A stretch of DNA of 64,000 nucleotides. Source: Treponema brennaborense. Lineage in GTDB: Bacteria; Spirochaetota; Spirochaetia; Treponematales; Treponemataceae. The number at the start of each line of letters is the position of its first letter. Positions within the stretch are counted from its first letter, which is position 1. Below, piece after piece: positions 8,127-18,641 of this stretch. The stretch spans positions 248,001 to 312,000 of the forward strand of contig JAMPCJ010000002.1 of assembly GCA_023666275.1 (NCBI GenBank). Direction: 5' to 3'. The position numbers and the translations under genes were made by a program. The notes under the pieces were generated by a model that ran no database searches, was not told the origin of the DNA, and saw only the letters and a program-made list of their open reading frames with translations.

Positions 8127-8486
8127 ATGACAGTACAGGAATGCTACACCACACTGGGAGCAGATTATGATGGCGTTTTCAACCGTCTCAGAAAAGATGA
8201 AAGAATCGTAAAGTTTCTGCTGATGTTTTTGAAAGATCCGAGTTACGATCAGCTCAAATCTGCTATAGAAGCGCGGAATGCGGAAAATGCTTTCCGTGCG
8301 GCGCACACGATAAAAGGCGTCGGACAGAATTTGTCACTCACCGCCTTGTATGAATCGGCAAGCCGTCTCTCCGATATTTTTCGGAACCGCACGGATTTCT
8401 GCGATGATGCGCTGCCGGAATTCGAAACGCTCACACGCGAATACCAAAAGGCTGTAGACTGCATACAGCAGCTTAACGCGGAATAA
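8127..8486 (+). CDS. Histidine-containing phosphotransfer (Hpt) domain protein
   Basis: A 119-residue single-domain all-helical protein. The phospho-acceptor motif AAHTIKGVGQNLS (His about residue 59) is the canonical Hpt signature. Stand-alone Hpt proteins shuttle phosphate between a hybrid kinase and a response regulator. The adjacent REC/HD-GYP protein is the obvious partner, but no kinase is encoded in the window. A hairpin ends the unit. Confidence 0.9.
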   Translation: MTVQECYTTLGADYDGVFNRLRKDERIVKFLLMFLKDPSYDQLKSAIEARNAENAFRAAHTIKGVGQNLSLTALYESASRLSDIFRNRTDFCDDALPEFETLTREYQKAVDCIQQLNAE

Positions 8487-8545
8487 TTTTTCAAGCGAAC
8501 ACTGCTTTTTGCACGATTCATAAAAAACGTTGCAACGCTTCGTAG

Positions 8546-8582
8546 CCGGCGCATTACATTTCTGCGCCGGAAGCGCATTTTT
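8546..8582 (+). terminator. Probable terminator after the Hpt gene
   Basis: Perfect 8-bp stem CCGGCGCA/TGCGCCGG (8546-8570); the short T-run (8578-8582) starts 7 bases beyond the stem, so termination may be weak. Confidence 0.5.
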
Positions 8583-8609
8583 CTATCACGCATACACGGA
8601 ACGCGCTAC

Positions 8610-8638
8610 TTCCATATCAAACGGAATTTCGGTATACT
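8610..8638 (+). promoter_or_regulatory. Possible leuS promoter
   Basis: TTCCAT, 17-bp spacer, TATACT (8633-8638). The -10 is good and the -35 is weak. No T-box leader is seen in the short 5' region. Confidence 0.4.
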
Positions 8639-8694
8639 GAAAAAATACACGAGCGCATTCTCCGGCGTAACTACTTTTATCAAGAGGCAGCGAA

Positions 8695-11376
8695 ATGGCA
8701 AAATATCCCTTTGAAACAATAGAACCGAAATGGCAGCGATTTTGGGAAGAACATAAAACGTTCAAAGCAACAGAAGATCCGGGCTTTCCGCAGGAAAAAA
8801 GAAAATACGTGCTTGATATGTTTCCGTATCCGTCCGGAGCAGGACTTCACGTAGGACATCCAGAAGGATACACTGCGACAGATATTTACTGCCGTTATTT
8901 GCGCATGAACGGCTACAATGTTCTGCATCCCATGGGATACGATGCATTCGGTTTGCCCGCCGAAAATTACGCGATAAAAACAGGAACGCATCCCGCCGCG
9001 ACGACAAATGCAAATATCCGGAATTTTACCAGACAAATAAAAGCGTTTGGTTTTTCCTACGACTGGGATCGCTGTATTTCTACCTGCACGCCGGATTATT
9101 ACAGATGGACGCAATGGATATTTCTGCAATTGTACAAAAAAGGTTTGGCATACGAAGCCGAAACGCCCATAAATTGGTGCCCCGACTGCAAAACCGGTCT
9201 TGCGAATGAAGAAGTCAAAGAAGGAAAATGCGAACGCTGCGGAACAATCGTAACGCGGAAAACTATCCGCCAATGGATTTTGAAAATAACGGAATATGCC
9301 GACCGCCTGCTGCAAGATCTTGACAGTCTCGACTGGCCGGAATCCGTAAAACTGATGCAGCGGAACTGGATCGGCAGAAGCGAAGGCTGCGAAATGTCAT
9401 TCGCAATCGCCGATAAAAACGGAAATCCGACAGAAGACGCGCTGCGCATTTACACGACCCGCTGCGACACATTATACGGAGCAACGTACATGGTTATCGC
9501 TCCCGAACATAAAATGGTGCAGAAACTGACAACGGCGGAACAAAAAGAAGCCGTAGAAACTTATGTCAGCGAAGCTGCGAAAAAAAGCGATCTCGAACGA
9601 ACCGACCTTGCAAAAGATAAAACAGGCGTATTCACCGGAAGTTATGCCGTCAATCCGGTAAACGGCGCAAAAATTCCTATCTGGATATCCGACTACATAC
9701 TTATTTCATACGGAACAGGCGCCATCATGGCTGTTCCCGCTCATGACAAACGCGACTGGGATTTTGCGGTTAAATTTTCGCTTCCGGTAATCAAAGTTGT
9801 TTCTTCAAAAGAAGAAATAGCATCGCTTGCAGACGGAAATTACCAGGCAGGACTTAAACTTCTTCAAGATGCCGCAGAATGCATGCAGCGCGGAGATTCA
9901 TCAAAATACGAAGCACTGGCAAAATCACGCCCGGATGTATTCAGTACAGCTTCGGAATGCACAAGTGCGGACGGCATTACAATCAATTCGGGCCGTTTTA
10001 CCGGAATGGAAACAAAAGACACCATTCCCGCTATGATTGCAGACCTTGAATCAAAAGGAATCGGAAAAAAAGCCGTCAATTACAAACTGCGCGACTGGAT
10101 TTTCAGCCGGCAGCGATATTGGGGAGAACCGGTACCGCTGATTCATTGCGAAAAATGCGGATGCGTTCCCGTGCCGGAAGACCAGCTGCCTGTAGAACTG
10201 CCGGATGTGCAATCGTATCAGCCGACGGGAACAGGTGAAAGTCCGCTTGCCGCCATAACGGACTGGGTGCAGTGCGTTTGTCCGCAATGCGGCGGGGCAG
10301 CAAAGCGCGAAACGAACACTATGCCGCAATGGGGCGGTTCCTGCTGGTATTATCTGCGCTATCTTGATCCGCACAATACAGCTGCTTTTGCGTCGAAAGA
10401 ATCCATAAACTACTGGATGCCGGTTGATTTATATATCGGCGGAACAGAACATGCCGTTCTGCACTTGCTGTATGCACGCTTCTGGCATAAAGTGCTGTAT
10501 GATTTGGGACTGGTAAACACAAAAGAGCCTTTTCAGCGACTTGTCAACCAGGGGCTCATTACATCGTTTGCGTTTCAGCGCAAAAACAAAACGCTTGTGC
10601 CCGCAGACGAAGTTGAAGAAAAAAACGGCGTATACATCGAAAAAAACACAGGCGAAATTCTTGAACGCGTCATCGCGAAAATGTCGAAATCGCTGAAAAA
10701 CGTTATTAATCCCGACGACGTTATCAAAGAATACGGCGCAGACACTGTGCGCGTGTACGAAATGTTCATGGGACCGCTTGAAGTTTCAAAACCATGGAAC
10801 ACACAAGGACTGACCGGAATCAGCAGATTTTTGGAAAAAATATGGGCTATCGGAGAAAAACCGCTTAACACTGATTCTCCCGTCGATCCGAAATATGCCG
10901 CAATCAGGAAATCTTTGCATAAAACCATAAAAAAAGTTACGGAAGACACAGCATCGCTTAATTTTAATACGGCTATAAGCGCAATGATGATTTTTATCAA
11001 TGACGCCGCAAAATTTGACAGTCTGCCTGCCGCACTTTGGCAGGATTTTGTCAAATTGATTTCCGTTTACGCACCGCATTTAGGGGAAGAATTATGGCAG
11101 AAAATAACACACGGTACGGAAAAAGAAAATAAATCTATCGCGTACGAAAGCTGGCCGTCTTATGACGAAACGCTGTGCCGAGACGACACGTGTACAATTG
11201 TCGTGCAGATAAACGGAAAACTCCGTGATAAATTCGAAGCAGCCGCCGGAGAAGAAAAATCGGCCCTGCAGGAAAAAGCGCTTGCAACAGACGGGGCAAA
11301 ACGTTTTACGGACGGAAAACAAATTGTAAAAATTGTCGTAATTCCGAACAAGCTTGTCAATATCGTCGTAAAATGA
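8695..11376 (+). CDS. leuS: Leucyl-tRNA synthetase
   Basis: An 893-residue class Ia synthetase charging tRNA-Leu. The HIGH-type motif is HVGH at 52-55, KMSKS is at 662-666, and Cys pairs in NWCPDCKTG and CERCG form the zinc-binding insert. A CP1 editing domain follows ([20 protein letters not shown], with [19 protein letters not shown]). The anticodon-binding and C-terminal domains end in [13 protein letters not shown]. Length is normal for bacterial LeuRS. The stop overlaps the start of the CDF transporter by 4 bases (ATGA). Confidence 0.98.
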   Translation: MAKYPFETIEPKWQRFWEEHKTFKATEDPGFPQEKRKYVLDMFPYPSGAGLHVGHPEGYTATDIYCRYLRMNGYNVLHPMGYDAFGLPAENYAIKTGTHPAATTNANIRNFTRQIKAFGFSYDWDRCISTCTPDYYRWTQWIFLQLYKKGLAYEAETPINWCPDCKTGLANEEVKEGKCERCGTIVTRKTIRQWILKITEYADRLLQDLDSLDWPESVKLMQRNWIGRSEGCEMSFAIADKNGNPTEDALRIYTTRCDTLYGATYMVIAPEHKMVQKLTTAEQKEAVETYVSEAAKKSDLERTDLAKDKTGVFTGSYAVNPVNGAKIPIWISDYILISYGTGAIMAVPAHDKRDWDFAVKFSLPVIKVVSSKEEIASLADGNYQAGLKLLQDAAECMQRGDSSKYEALAKSRPDVFSTASECTSADGITINSGRFTGMETKDTIPAMIADLESKGIGKKAVNYKLRDWIFSRQRYWGEPVPLIHCEKCGCVPVPEDQLPVELPDVQSYQPTGTGESPLAAITDWVQCVCPQCGGAAKRETNTMPQWGGSCWYYLRYLDPHNTAAFASKESINYWMPVDLYIGGTEHAVLHLLYARFWHKVLYDLGLVNTKEPFQRLVNQGLITSFAFQRKNKTLVPADEVEEKNGVYIEKNTGEILERVIAKMSKSLKNVINPDDVIKEYGADTVRVYEMFMGPLEVSKPWNTQGLTGISRFLEKIWAIGEKPLNTDSPVDPKYAAIRKSLHKTIKKVTEDTASLNFNTAISAMMIFINDAAKFDSLPAALWQDFVKLISVYAPHLGEELWQKITHGTEKENKSIAYESWPSYDETLCRDDTCTIVVQINGKLRDKFEAAAGEEKSALQEKALATDGAKRFTDGKQIVKIVVIPNKLVNIVVK

Positions 11377-12317
11377 TTTTTACGAAAAGCGCAGCCGGCC
11401 GCGTGCAGCTTATACAAGCGGCCGGCATTATTTCGCTGACCGGCAATCTGCTGCTTGCTGCATTGAAACTCGCCGCAGGGATATTCGGAAAAAGTCTCGC
11501 GGTTACCGGCGACGGTTTCGATTCAGCTGCCGATGCTGTCATTTCACTGGTGACCGTAATCGTGGGAAAAATTATAAATCATCCGTCAGACAGAGAACAT
11601 CCCTGGGGACACGGCAGGGCGGAAACAACAGCGACCATGATTCTTTCATTTATTATTGCACTCACGGGTTTTCAGCTTGCGCTTTCCGCCGTGCGAACGT
11701 TGATTTCCGATTCTCCGCAGGGATATCCGGAAACTGTCGCCGTTATTGCAATGCTTATTTCTATTGCGGGAAAAACAGCGCTCGCTTTTTCGCAGTATGC
11801 AATCGGAAAGCGTGCCAACAGCGCAATAATTCTTGCAAACGCGCAAAACATGAAAAATGACATTGTCATTTCTTTTTCCGTACTCGCAGGGACATGCGCA
11901 ACACGCATATTCGGCATGGCATTTTTCGATCCGATAGCAGCGCTGCTTGTAAGCCTTTGGATTATAAAAAATGCCGTCATGTTATTCATGGAAGCAAACA
12001 TGGAACTCATGGATGGAAACGCTGACAAAGAATTATACAACCGTTTATTTGAAGCAGTACGGCGCGTCCCCGGCGCAGCAAATCCGCACAGAGCCAGAAT
12101 ACGAAAAATCGCCGATAAATGGGACATTACGCTTGATATCGAAATAAATCCGGCAATGACCGTTCATGCGGCACATGAAATAACCGAAAAAGTCGAAGCT
12201 GCCGCACGGGACGCTATTCCGGACATATATGATATAGTAGTACATATCGAGCCGGCGGGACATAAAAACCACCACCCGCAAGAGCAGTACGGCTTATCGG
12301 AACAAGATATTGATTGA
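11373..12317 (+). CDS. Cation diffusion facilitator (CDF) family metal transporter
   Basis: A 314-residue inner-membrane antiporter of Zn2+/Fe2+/Mn2+ type. Membrane segments occupy the first about 200 residues. The metal site of helix 2 is [10 protein letters not shown] (D...D), followed by HPWGHGRAE in the loop; the cytoplasmic C-terminal domain is about 205-295 with [11 protein letters not shown] and [11 protein letters not shown]. Residues after about 296 are a His/Gln-rich tail that could bind metal. It is coupled to leuS by a 4-base overlap, an unusual pairing without a clear functional link. The actual metal cannot be told. Confidence 0.9.
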   Translation: MIFTKSAAGRVQLIQAAGIISLTGNLLLAALKLAAGIFGKSLAVTGDGFDSAADAVISLVTVIVGKIINHPSDREHPWGHGRAETTATMILSFIIALTGFQLALSAVRTLISDSPQGYPETVAVIAMLISIAGKTALAFSQYAIGKRANSAIILANAQNMKNDIVISFSVLAGTCATRIFGMAFFDPIAALLVSLWIIKNAVMLFMEANMELMDGNADKELYNRLFEAVRRVPGAANPHRARIRKIADKWDITLDIEINPAMTVHAAHEITEKVEAAARDAIPDIYDIVVHIEPAGHKNHHPQEQYGLSEQDID

Positions 12318-12347
12318 CAGCAAAAGAACAAGTTTTTATTTTTGCGT

Positions 12348-13235
12348 CTATTCAAAAGAACGCCATGCATGAATAAATTCAAGCATATACTGCTGAATAT
12401 TATTAAACCACCGCTGCTGAAAACGGACGGCAGGAACACCGATATATCGATAATGCCAGCATTCCCAGCGGTAGCCGGTAACAGCTTCATATCCCTGCGG
12501 AAATGAAAGCGAAAATCCGAATTCCGCAGCATGCTCGGTAAGCCATTTTCCGGCAGCAGTTTCCGCATATTCATCCGAAATCGATCCGAAATCGATGACC
12601 GTCCCCAGCTGATGCTGGCTTGCACCCGGACGTGAAGATTCCCGGTCCGCAGCTTCCTGCCCCATTTCCGCGACAATATTGGCATATACCCGTTTCTGAT
12701 AATCATACGAACGGAAAGAAGAACTGACAACAAGCTTTACGCCGGATTCGCGGGCAGCGGAAGCCATTTGCTCCAGCGCCGGCAATACCGGCGAACGCAA
12801 AGCAAGCCCGTTTTTATTCAGCAAATACGATTTATCAGCTGTCAGCGCCGTTATATCGGCAGGTTTATATGATTCGGCAAGATAATGTGATTTATCTGCC
12901 AAAATCAGCAAGTTGTCCGTGTCTGCGGCAAGCACTTTATGCAGTTCATTGCAGAATTCATCCTCATTTTGCAGGATATGACTGCCGATATTTTGCCATT
13001 CATTGAACGGATCCGGAAAAAAATCACCGTGCAGCAGCTGTTCAAGCCGTACAATATCCGGATTTTGCTCCGCGGTATTCTGCTTTGGGAATTCCGGTGC
13101 AGCTTCCTTTGCTTGATTCGGCATCTTTTCCGCATTTAAATTCAGAAAAACACCATGCACCGTAAAGAAAAAAATTACCGCGAAAGTAATTAAAAGCAGT
13201 CCGAGAGCTGTTGCCAATTTCCATTTCGGAAGCAT
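12348..13235 (-). CDS. VanY-type D-alanyl-D-alanine carboxypeptidase (peptidase M15B)
   Basis: About 295 residues with an N-terminal membrane anchor/signal (residues about 6-28 from ATG at 13235) and a periplasmic zinc peptidase domain. Zinc-site motifs: SSRPGASQHQLGTVIDFG (His and Asp) and ECWHYRYIG (Glu and His). It trims the terminal D-Ala of muropeptides. The start at 13235 lies 4 bases after the STAS gene stop; longer in-frame readings would overlap that gene. Last gene of the phosphatase/STAS operon. Confidence 0.9.
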   Translation of the reverse strand: MLPKWKLATALGLLLITFAVIFFFTVHGVFLNLNAEKMPNQAKEAAPEFPKQNTAEQNPDIVRLEQLLHGDFFPDPFNEWQNIGSHILQNEDEFCNELHKVLAADTDNLLILADKSHYLAESYKPADITALTADKSYLLNKNGLALRSPVLPALEQMASAARESGVKLVVSSSFRSYDYQKRVYANIVAEMGQEAADRESSRPGASQHQLGTVIDFGSISDEYAETAAGKWLTEHAAEFGFSLSFPQGYEAVTGYRWECWHYRYIGVPAVRFQQRWFNNIQQYMLEFIHAWRSFE

Positions 13236-13239
13236 ATTT

Positions 13240-13566
13240 TCAGCCGACCTCTGTAACGGAATAAATGATAGGAAACATATCCGTAAATCCCGTAGAATCA
13301 AGCGCACGGCGGGCTTCTATAGACGGCCGCATAATATATAACGTGTGCCCGTTGGCTTTGCCGTCATTATACGCACCGAAAATAACACTTAATCCCGACG
13401 AATCAATCTCCGTAACTTCCGCAAGATCAATTATCAGATTTGATTCGTTAATAAATGAATACGCTTTTTTCTGAAATTCCGTAAATGTATAAGAAGTTAC
13501 CATGCCCTGCACTTCAAGCAGCATGTAATTGGCGCCTTTTTTTTCCTGAAGCTGTATCTGATTCAT
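13240..13566 (-). CDS. STAS-domain anti-sigma factor antagonist (SpoIIAA/RsbV-like)
   Basis: A 108-residue single STAS domain. The key motif IDSSGLSVIFGAYND carries the serine that a partner kinase would phosphorylate. The dephosphorylated form typically binds an anti-sigma kinase and frees a sigma factor or other target. Its stop is 4 bases from vanY and its start overlaps the upstream phosphatase by 4 bases, consistent with translational coupling. No anti-sigma kinase gene is next to it. Confidence 0.92.
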   Translation of the reverse strand: MNQIQLQEKKGANYMLLEVQGMVTSYTFTEFQKKAYSFINESNLIIDLAEVTEIDSSGLSVIFGAYNDGKANGHTLYIMRPSIEARRALDSTGFTDMFPIIYSVTEVG

Positions 13567-15743
13567 ATCGCTGCATCCTGTGTATCTTGTTTCGGCAGAT
13601 ATTTTACCGCAACAACGGTAATATCATCTTCCTGTTCCTTTGAAGTAAATTCAAACAATCCGTCGATTAAAAACTGCACCATGCGCTCCGCAGGATATCC
13701 CTGATTTTCAAGGATGGAATTCTGAACTCTGCCTTTGCCGAACATTTCGCCGCGCAAAGATTTTGAATTGATAATTCCGTCAGTGCATGCAACAAGAATA
13801 TCGCCGTCGGAAAATTTAACTTTTTTTACTTTCAGCAGTTTTCCGATATCTTCGACAAAACCGAGGACACGCCCCGCACCTTGAATTTCCACGACATTAT
13901 TGTACGAATGATTATACATAAAAAGACCGGGAATTCCGCAGTTTATGTAATACATTGAATTATCGGAAAAATCCAGAATGCTGAATAAACCCGCCCAAAA
14001 CGTTCCTTTGGGCAAATTGAATCTGATAAACGCATTTATCTTCTGCACAAGCTCTTTGAAATCGGCAGTTTCGCCCAAAAACGTTCTGACCATGGATTTC
14101 ATGATGATAGAAGACATGCTCGCATTTATGCCTTTTCCGCTCATATCGCCGATAATAAACATGTACCTGTTTGCCGATAAACGGATAAAATCCAGGAATT
14201 CCCCGCCGAGCGTATGTGCGGAACGCACTTGATATCCGACATCAACGGACGAGCAGGCGATTTGGTCGATATTTTTCTGAATCGATTGAATAATTTGTCC
14301 GGAAAACTGAAGCTCCCTATTTATAGTTCCGACGACGGCTTCATTTGCAATGTTTTTCATGTAATATCCGATTACAAAAAAATACGAATATAATTTCAGA
14401 AAAACATTTAAATCGTAATCCGTATATATATTGCCCAGCTTTTTCGGTCCGAGCAGAATCACACCGAATACGTGTCTTCCTTCCCGCAAAACAATCATCG
14501 CATCGGCACCGGACTTTTCGAATGTCCTTGCAAGTTCCGTTTTTATTCCGGAAAGCACGTGATGCGTCCCGATATGCGATTTAAAAACAACAGGATGATC
14601 TGCATTCAAAATCGTATCGAACATAACATTATCAAGCGGAATATCCATGCGCATATCATTTGTGCTGTAAACGGTTTTCAAGATTTTTTCATTTGATTCT
14701 ATCAAAATAGCAACAGACGAAGTATCCACATTCCGCTGAAAAATATCAGACAGCCGTTCGGTAATTACATCGGTACTTTCATCATAGTCTATGGAAGACA
14801 AATCCGATTCAAGCATTTTGGCATATTCATACGTATCATAACTGTTTCGATAGCTTTTTGCTAATTTCAGCAGATAATAGCTGACTGCCATAATTGCGCA
14901 AATGCCGCCAGCATAAACAATATGGAACAAAAACAGCGAATATCCGCGAAGCGGCTGCAGTCCCGCAAATAAAAGCCCCGCCAGCACACATTGAATCACA
15001 TATGTGTAAAAAAAGCGGAACACAGACATAATCATGGTTTTTATGTCGAACAGCACGGACACGGACACGGACCGATACAGGAAAAACAAAAAAACACATA
15101 ACGAAAACGGCAGCAATGTATTATAAATGCGCCCATGCGGAACAGAAACGGACGCATAATAAATCATATAAAATATCAGACCGAATGCCGCCGTGGAACA
15201 AATAATCAGAAAAATTTGCTGATGAACAAATTTATTTTTGATTGAATCCACACGCAGAATCATATTCAAAACACCGATCAGCGGCTGTCCGACAATATAC
15301 AGCAGCACAAATATATCTTTCCAGAATAAATTAAAAAAACCGACCGGCCCGCTGGCAATCACAAGACCTTCTTCATAATTTATTTTAACCGACTTAAACT
15401 TGTTTAATAAAATATACAGTGCAAAAATACACAGGATTGCCGAAAAAATTCCGGCAATCCGCGGTTTTTCGCGATCCGGAAATTGGAAGCAAAAAAGCAT
15501 AAACTGCCGGGACAGGAATGCAACGCAAATAAGCATAAAACCGCCCGCAAGTGTTGTCGGTTTTTCGCCGAAGATAAATGAAAATATAAGACATGCCGCG
15601 TATAAAAAACTTATTACCGCACTTGTCAATGACATTGAAACAATCGGCTGGATATATTTTTTATCTTCATTTGTATCGGCAATAAATGCAAATCCTATAA
15701 AAAACAGACCGAACAATATATTAAGACCGACATATACCCACAT
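13563..15743 (-). CDS. SpoIIE-family PP2C phosphatase with 7-TM-like N-terminus and GAF-like domain
   Basis: A 726-residue sensor phosphatase. Residues 1-295 hold about eight hydrophobic segments, a membrane input region like the 7TM sensor modules. A GAF-like region follows at about 320-475, then a PP2C (SpoIIE/RsbU) domain at about 490-715 with metal-binding motifs LGGEFLDF, IGDMSGKG, ACTDGI and EDDITVVAV. All catalytic Asp residues look present. The likely substrate is the phosphorylated STAS protein encoded immediately downstream. It abuts the upstream phosphatase gene with no gap. Confidence 0.92.
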   Translation of the reverse strand: MWVYVGLNILFGLFFIGFAFIADTNEDKKYIQPIVSMSLTSAVISFLYAACLIFSFIFGEKPTTLAGGFMLICVAFLSRQFMLFCFQFPDREKPRIAGIFSAILCIFALYILLNKFKSVKINYEEGLVIASGPVGFFNLFWKDIFVLLYIVGQPLIGVLNMILRVDSIKNKFVHQQIFLIICSTAAFGLIFYMIYYASVSVPHGRIYNTLLPFSLCVFLFFLYRSVSVSVLFDIKTMIMSVFRFFYTYVIQCVLAGLLFAGLQPLRGYSLFLFHIVYAGGICAIMAVSYYLLKLAKSYRNSYDTYEYAKMLESDLSSIDYDESTDVITERLSDIFQRNVDTSSVAILIESNEKILKTVYSTNDMRMDIPLDNVMFDTILNADHPVVFKSHIGTHHVLSGIKTELARTFEKSGADAMIVLREGRHVFGVILLGPKKLGNIYTDYDLNVFLKLYSYFFVIGYYMKNIANEAVVGTINRELQFSGQIIQSIQKNIDQIACSSVDVGYQVRSAHTLGGEFLDFIRLSANRYMFIIGDMSGKGINASMSSIIMKSMVRTFLGETADFKELVQKINAFIRFNLPKGTFWAGLFSILDFSDNSMYYINCGIPGLFMYNHSYNNVVEIQGAGRVLGFVEDIGKLLKVKKVKFSDGDILVACTDGIINSKSLRGEMFGKGRVQNSILENQGYPAERMVQFLIDGLFEFTSKEQEDDITVVAVKYLPKQDTQDAAI

Positions 15744-17159
15744 TTATTTCTCCAATTTTGCCGCAAGCATAGTAACATCATCACGAAGCTTTTTATCGCC
15801 GTTATAACTTAATACAAGATTAGCGATATCATCTATAAAAGCGGATGCTGATTTTGCCGCACTTGTTTGAACGGTATTCATGTACAGCTCCGTATTTCCA
15901 AGTTCAACGCCGTTTTCATCCATTACTTCCGAAACACCGTCCGATGCCATGAAAATAAGATCGCCGTTATACAATTTTTGATCGGCAACTTCCACATCAT
16001 CAAGATCGATAATGCCGACAAGACTGCAGTTTGAAGCAAGCGGTTTTACTTTATATCCCGCCGGTGTCTGCGTAACAATGATAGGATCCGACATAGATGC
16101 GTTTATGTAGCGGATAATCATTTTTTTCGTATCGATGACACCGAGAAATAAAACCGTGTATTTATCCTGCAGCTTCATGCCCTTGACGGCTTTGTCAACA
16201 GCCTGAACCATACTCACAAGATCTTCTTTGTCCTGCATGATTTTCACTGTGTTCATCACGACGCCCATAACCAGTGCGGCAGCAAGTCCCTTTCCAGAAA
16301 CATCGCCGAGCATCACCAGAGTTTTATGCTCATCGATAGGCAGAACCGTGTAATAATCTCCCGAAACATTAACCAGCGGCCGGAAATACGATGCGACATC
16401 AAGCCGCCGTGTTTCCGGCATTGTCTGAGGAAGGAAAGAACGCTGCGTTTCGGCAAGCAATGACCATTCTTTTGAAAGTTCGGCTATTTCACTCAAGCCG
16501 CTGATTATTCCCGCCCTTTTTTCAAAACGCGAAAATTCATCAAAGAGCTGCTGGAACACGACAGGATCAAACAAACGCGTATAGCGGCAGAATACATACA
16601 AATGTTTTGTTCCGCACACAAGGAAAAATCCGCGCGCATCTTGAATGCGGGAAACAACTCCGAAATTCAAATCCATGAAAAAATAGCCGGGATTCCAGCT
16701 TTTGGTATAATTCAGTTCAAGCATGCGGGCTGTTTCATCAGAGCAAGATACTCTGTCGGGGCTGTTGTATATGACATAATTATTTTCACGGTCAATGTAC
16801 AGCACGGCACAGCCCGCCTGCACTTCCAGTACGGTCTGCACGGCATCGATAAAATCATCCAGCGTGTAACAAAAGCGCAGTTTGTCCATAAAACGCGAAA
16901 GCAGCGCCGTTTCGTGAGTCATCAATGCTTTTTTTTCTATCCAGGAAGTATAAAACGTCAGAATCTGCGACGAACAAACATACAGCACCGCAAAAATGAC
17001 CGCTGCAATGCAGAAATACGGCACCAGGGCTGACAAAGAAAACGCCTGTTCAAAAATTACAAATTTTTTCGGCAACAGAAGCTGCGTCAACATGAAAAAC
17101 AGAATTCCTGTCAGTACATTCAACAGAAGCGTCGCTAAACGCCGTTTGGTATTATACAT
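15744..17159 (-). CDS. SpoIIE-family PP2C phosphatase with two-TM N-terminus and GAF-like domain
   Basis: A 471-residue paralogue. Two hydrophobic segments (about 10-30 and 43-68) are followed by a GAF-like region (about 85-225) and the PP2C domain (about 240-470) with VSGDYYTVLP, MLGDVSGKG, ASDGV and LRDDVTMLAAK. It is the first gene of the four-gene operon; TATACT at about -40 on the minus strand could be its -10. Two differing membrane sensors feeding one STAS protein suggests that several signals converge. The operon lies next to dnaJ/dnaK/grpE as in other treponemes. Confidence 0.92.
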   Translation of the reverse strand: MYNTKRRLATLLLNVLTGILFFMLTQLLLPKKFVIFEQAFSLSALVPYFCIAAVIFAVLYVCSSQILTFYTSWIEKKALMTHETALLSRFMDKLRFCYTLDDFIDAVQTVLEVQAGCAVLYIDRENNYVIYNSPDRVSCSDETARMLELNYTKSWNPGYFFMDLNFGVVSRIQDARGFFLVCGTKHLYVFCRYTRLFDPVVFQQLFDEFSRFEKRAGIISGLSEIAELSKEWSLLAETQRSFLPQTMPETRRLDVASYFRPLVNVSGDYYTVLPIDEHKTLVMLGDVSGKGLAAALVMGVVMNTVKIMQDKEDLVSMVQAVDKAVKGMKLQDKYTVLFLGVIDTKKMIIRYINASMSDPIIVTQTPAGYKVKPLASNCSLVGIIDLDDVEVADQKLYNGDLIFMASDGVSEVMDENGVELGNTELYMNTVQTSAAKSASAFIDDIANLVLSYNGDKKLRDDVTMLAAKLEK

Positions 17160-17250
17160 AGAACCTCGTATCCAGGTAATTTTCCATACAGTATATCATA
17201 CAATCAAAAAAAATTACAGAAAAATTACTTGCATCAACAAGATTCTATTT

Positions 17251-18378
17251 CTATGCATTTTCCCGCAGTTCTGACAGAGATATCGGACGCGGAGATTCAT
17301 TCTCGCCTTCTATCCGCGAAATTTCTTCCAGCAGAGATTTCGAGCGCGACGAAATATGCGACGGTATTTGCACAATGATTTTTATATATAAATCGCCTTT
17401 TTTTTGTGTTCCGGCGATAGGCACACCTTCTTCACGCAGCCGGAGAAGTTTGCCGTATTTTGTACCGGCAGGCACTTTTAATTTTATCTTTTTGCCGTCA
17501 AGTGCCGTAACAAAAATTTCCGAACCGAGCGCTGCCTGCGTCATCGAAATCGGAACGGCGCAGTACAAGTCCTGTCCGCTCCGTTCAAAATATTGATGCG
17601 GCGACACGTGAATCATTACATATAAATCACCCGCAGCACCGCCGTTGCGGCCGGCATCGCCCATGCCCGGTATTGTTATGCGCCTGCCGTCATCCATTCC
17701 GGCAGGAATAGTAACGAGCACTTTTTTCCGTTTTGTTTGGACGCCGCTGCCCCCGCAAGTTTTGCACGGATTATCGATAACCGTGCCCGCACCCTGACAG
17801 CCGGGACATGTCTGCGCAACGGCAAAAAAACCGGCGCTCCGTCTGACTTGCCCGGAACCGCCGCATGTCGGACAGGTTTTTCGTTTCGCGCCGTCTGCGC
17901 CGCCGGTTCCGCGGCAGGTACCGCACGCTTCGCTGTGCTGGAACGCTATTTCAGCCTTTGTGCCGTATACGGCGTCCTGAAACGATATTTCCAAATCGTA
18001 GCGGAGATTGGCGCCGGGATTCGCGCCCGAAGCGGATTTCCCTCTGCGGGATCCGCTGCCGAAAAAATTCTCAAACACGCCGCCGAAATCGCCGAATATA
18101 TCTTCAAAATCATGAAACACATTGGAATAGTCCGTTTGACCGCCGCCCATGCCTTCCAGTCCGGCAAAACCGTATTGGTCGTATATCTGCCGCTTTTTAT
18201 CATCGGATAAAACTTCGTATGCTTCCGTTGCTTCTTTGAATTTATCTTCCGCTTCTTTATTGCCGGGATTCCGGTCCGGATGATACTGCACGGCAAGTTT
18301 CCGGTAGCCTTTTTTTATTTCATCCGTTGTAGCGTTTTTTTGAACGCCAAGAACTTCGTAATAATCACGTTTTGCCAT
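17251..18378 (-). CDS. dnaJ: Chaperone DnaJ
   Basis: A 375-residue type I Hsp40 stimulating DnaK ATPase. J domain 1-70 with the HPD motif ([11 protein letters not shown]), Gly/Phe-rich linker about 75-125, four CxxCxGxG zinc repeats ([32 protein letters not shown]) and the C-terminal substrate-binding domains. Terminators separate it from dnaK, so it probably has its own promoter: TTGTTC and TATATT with an 18-bp spacer on the minus strand at about 18398-18435 is a candidate. Confidence 0.98.
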   Translation of the reverse strand: MAKRDYYEVLGVQKNATTDEIKKGYRKLAVQYHPDRNPGNKEAEDKFKEATEAYEVLSDDKKRQIYDQYGFAGLEGMGGGQTDYSNVFHDFEDIFGDFGGVFENFFGSGSRRGKSASGANPGANLRYDLEISFQDAVYGTKAEIAFQHSEACGTCRGTGGADGAKRKTCPTCGGSGQVRRSAGFFAVAQTCPGCQGAGTVIDNPCKTCGGSGVQTKRKKVLVTIPAGMDDGRRITIPGMGDAGRNGGAAGDLYVMIHVSPHQYFERSGQDLYCAVPISMTQAALGSEIFVTALDGKKIKLKVPAGTKYGKLLRLREEGVPIAGTQKKGDLYIKIIVQIPSHISSRSKSLLEEISRIEGENESPRPISLSELRENA

Positions 18379-18445
18379 TCTCGAACCTCTAAATCATTTT
18401 ACAATATATCAAAAAACATGATTGCAGAACAAGACAAAAGCGGCC

Positions 18446-18474
18446 AAAAAAAAGCCCGCCGAAAACACGCGGAC
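18446..18474 (-). terminator. Rho-independent terminator in the dnaK-dnaJ gap
   Basis: Minus strand stem GTCCGC/GCGGGC (one G-T pair) with T8 directly after. It separates dnaK from dnaJ transcription. Confidence 0.7.
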
Positions 18475-18531
18475 TTTTTATCCAAAACACAGCAAAACCG
18501 GCGGAAACACGAATCCCGCTATAAAAAAGGA

Positions 18532-18576
18532 CTGCATGAAACTACACGCTTTATTTTTGCATGTAATTTCATGCAG
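18532..18576 (-). terminator. Long inverted repeat after dnaK, probable first terminator
   Basis: Perfect 10-bp repeat CTGCATGAAA/TTTCATGCAG with a 25-base loop, followed on the minus strand by TCCTTTTTTAT. A second palindrome, ATTTCAT/ATGAAAT (18583-18600), sits between it and the dnaK stop and shares the TTTCAT half-site. Confidence 0.55.
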
Positions 18577-18641
18577 CGCCGCATTTCATTTATATGAAAT
18601 AATTTCGGCAGCTTTTGCTGTTTTATTCTTTCAAAACAGTG

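Noticed and set aside
8487-8694. T-box or other riboswitch before leuS
   Set aside because: The interval holds only a terminator hairpin and a promoter; no T-box sequence (TGGNACCGCG type) or antiterminator pair is seen.
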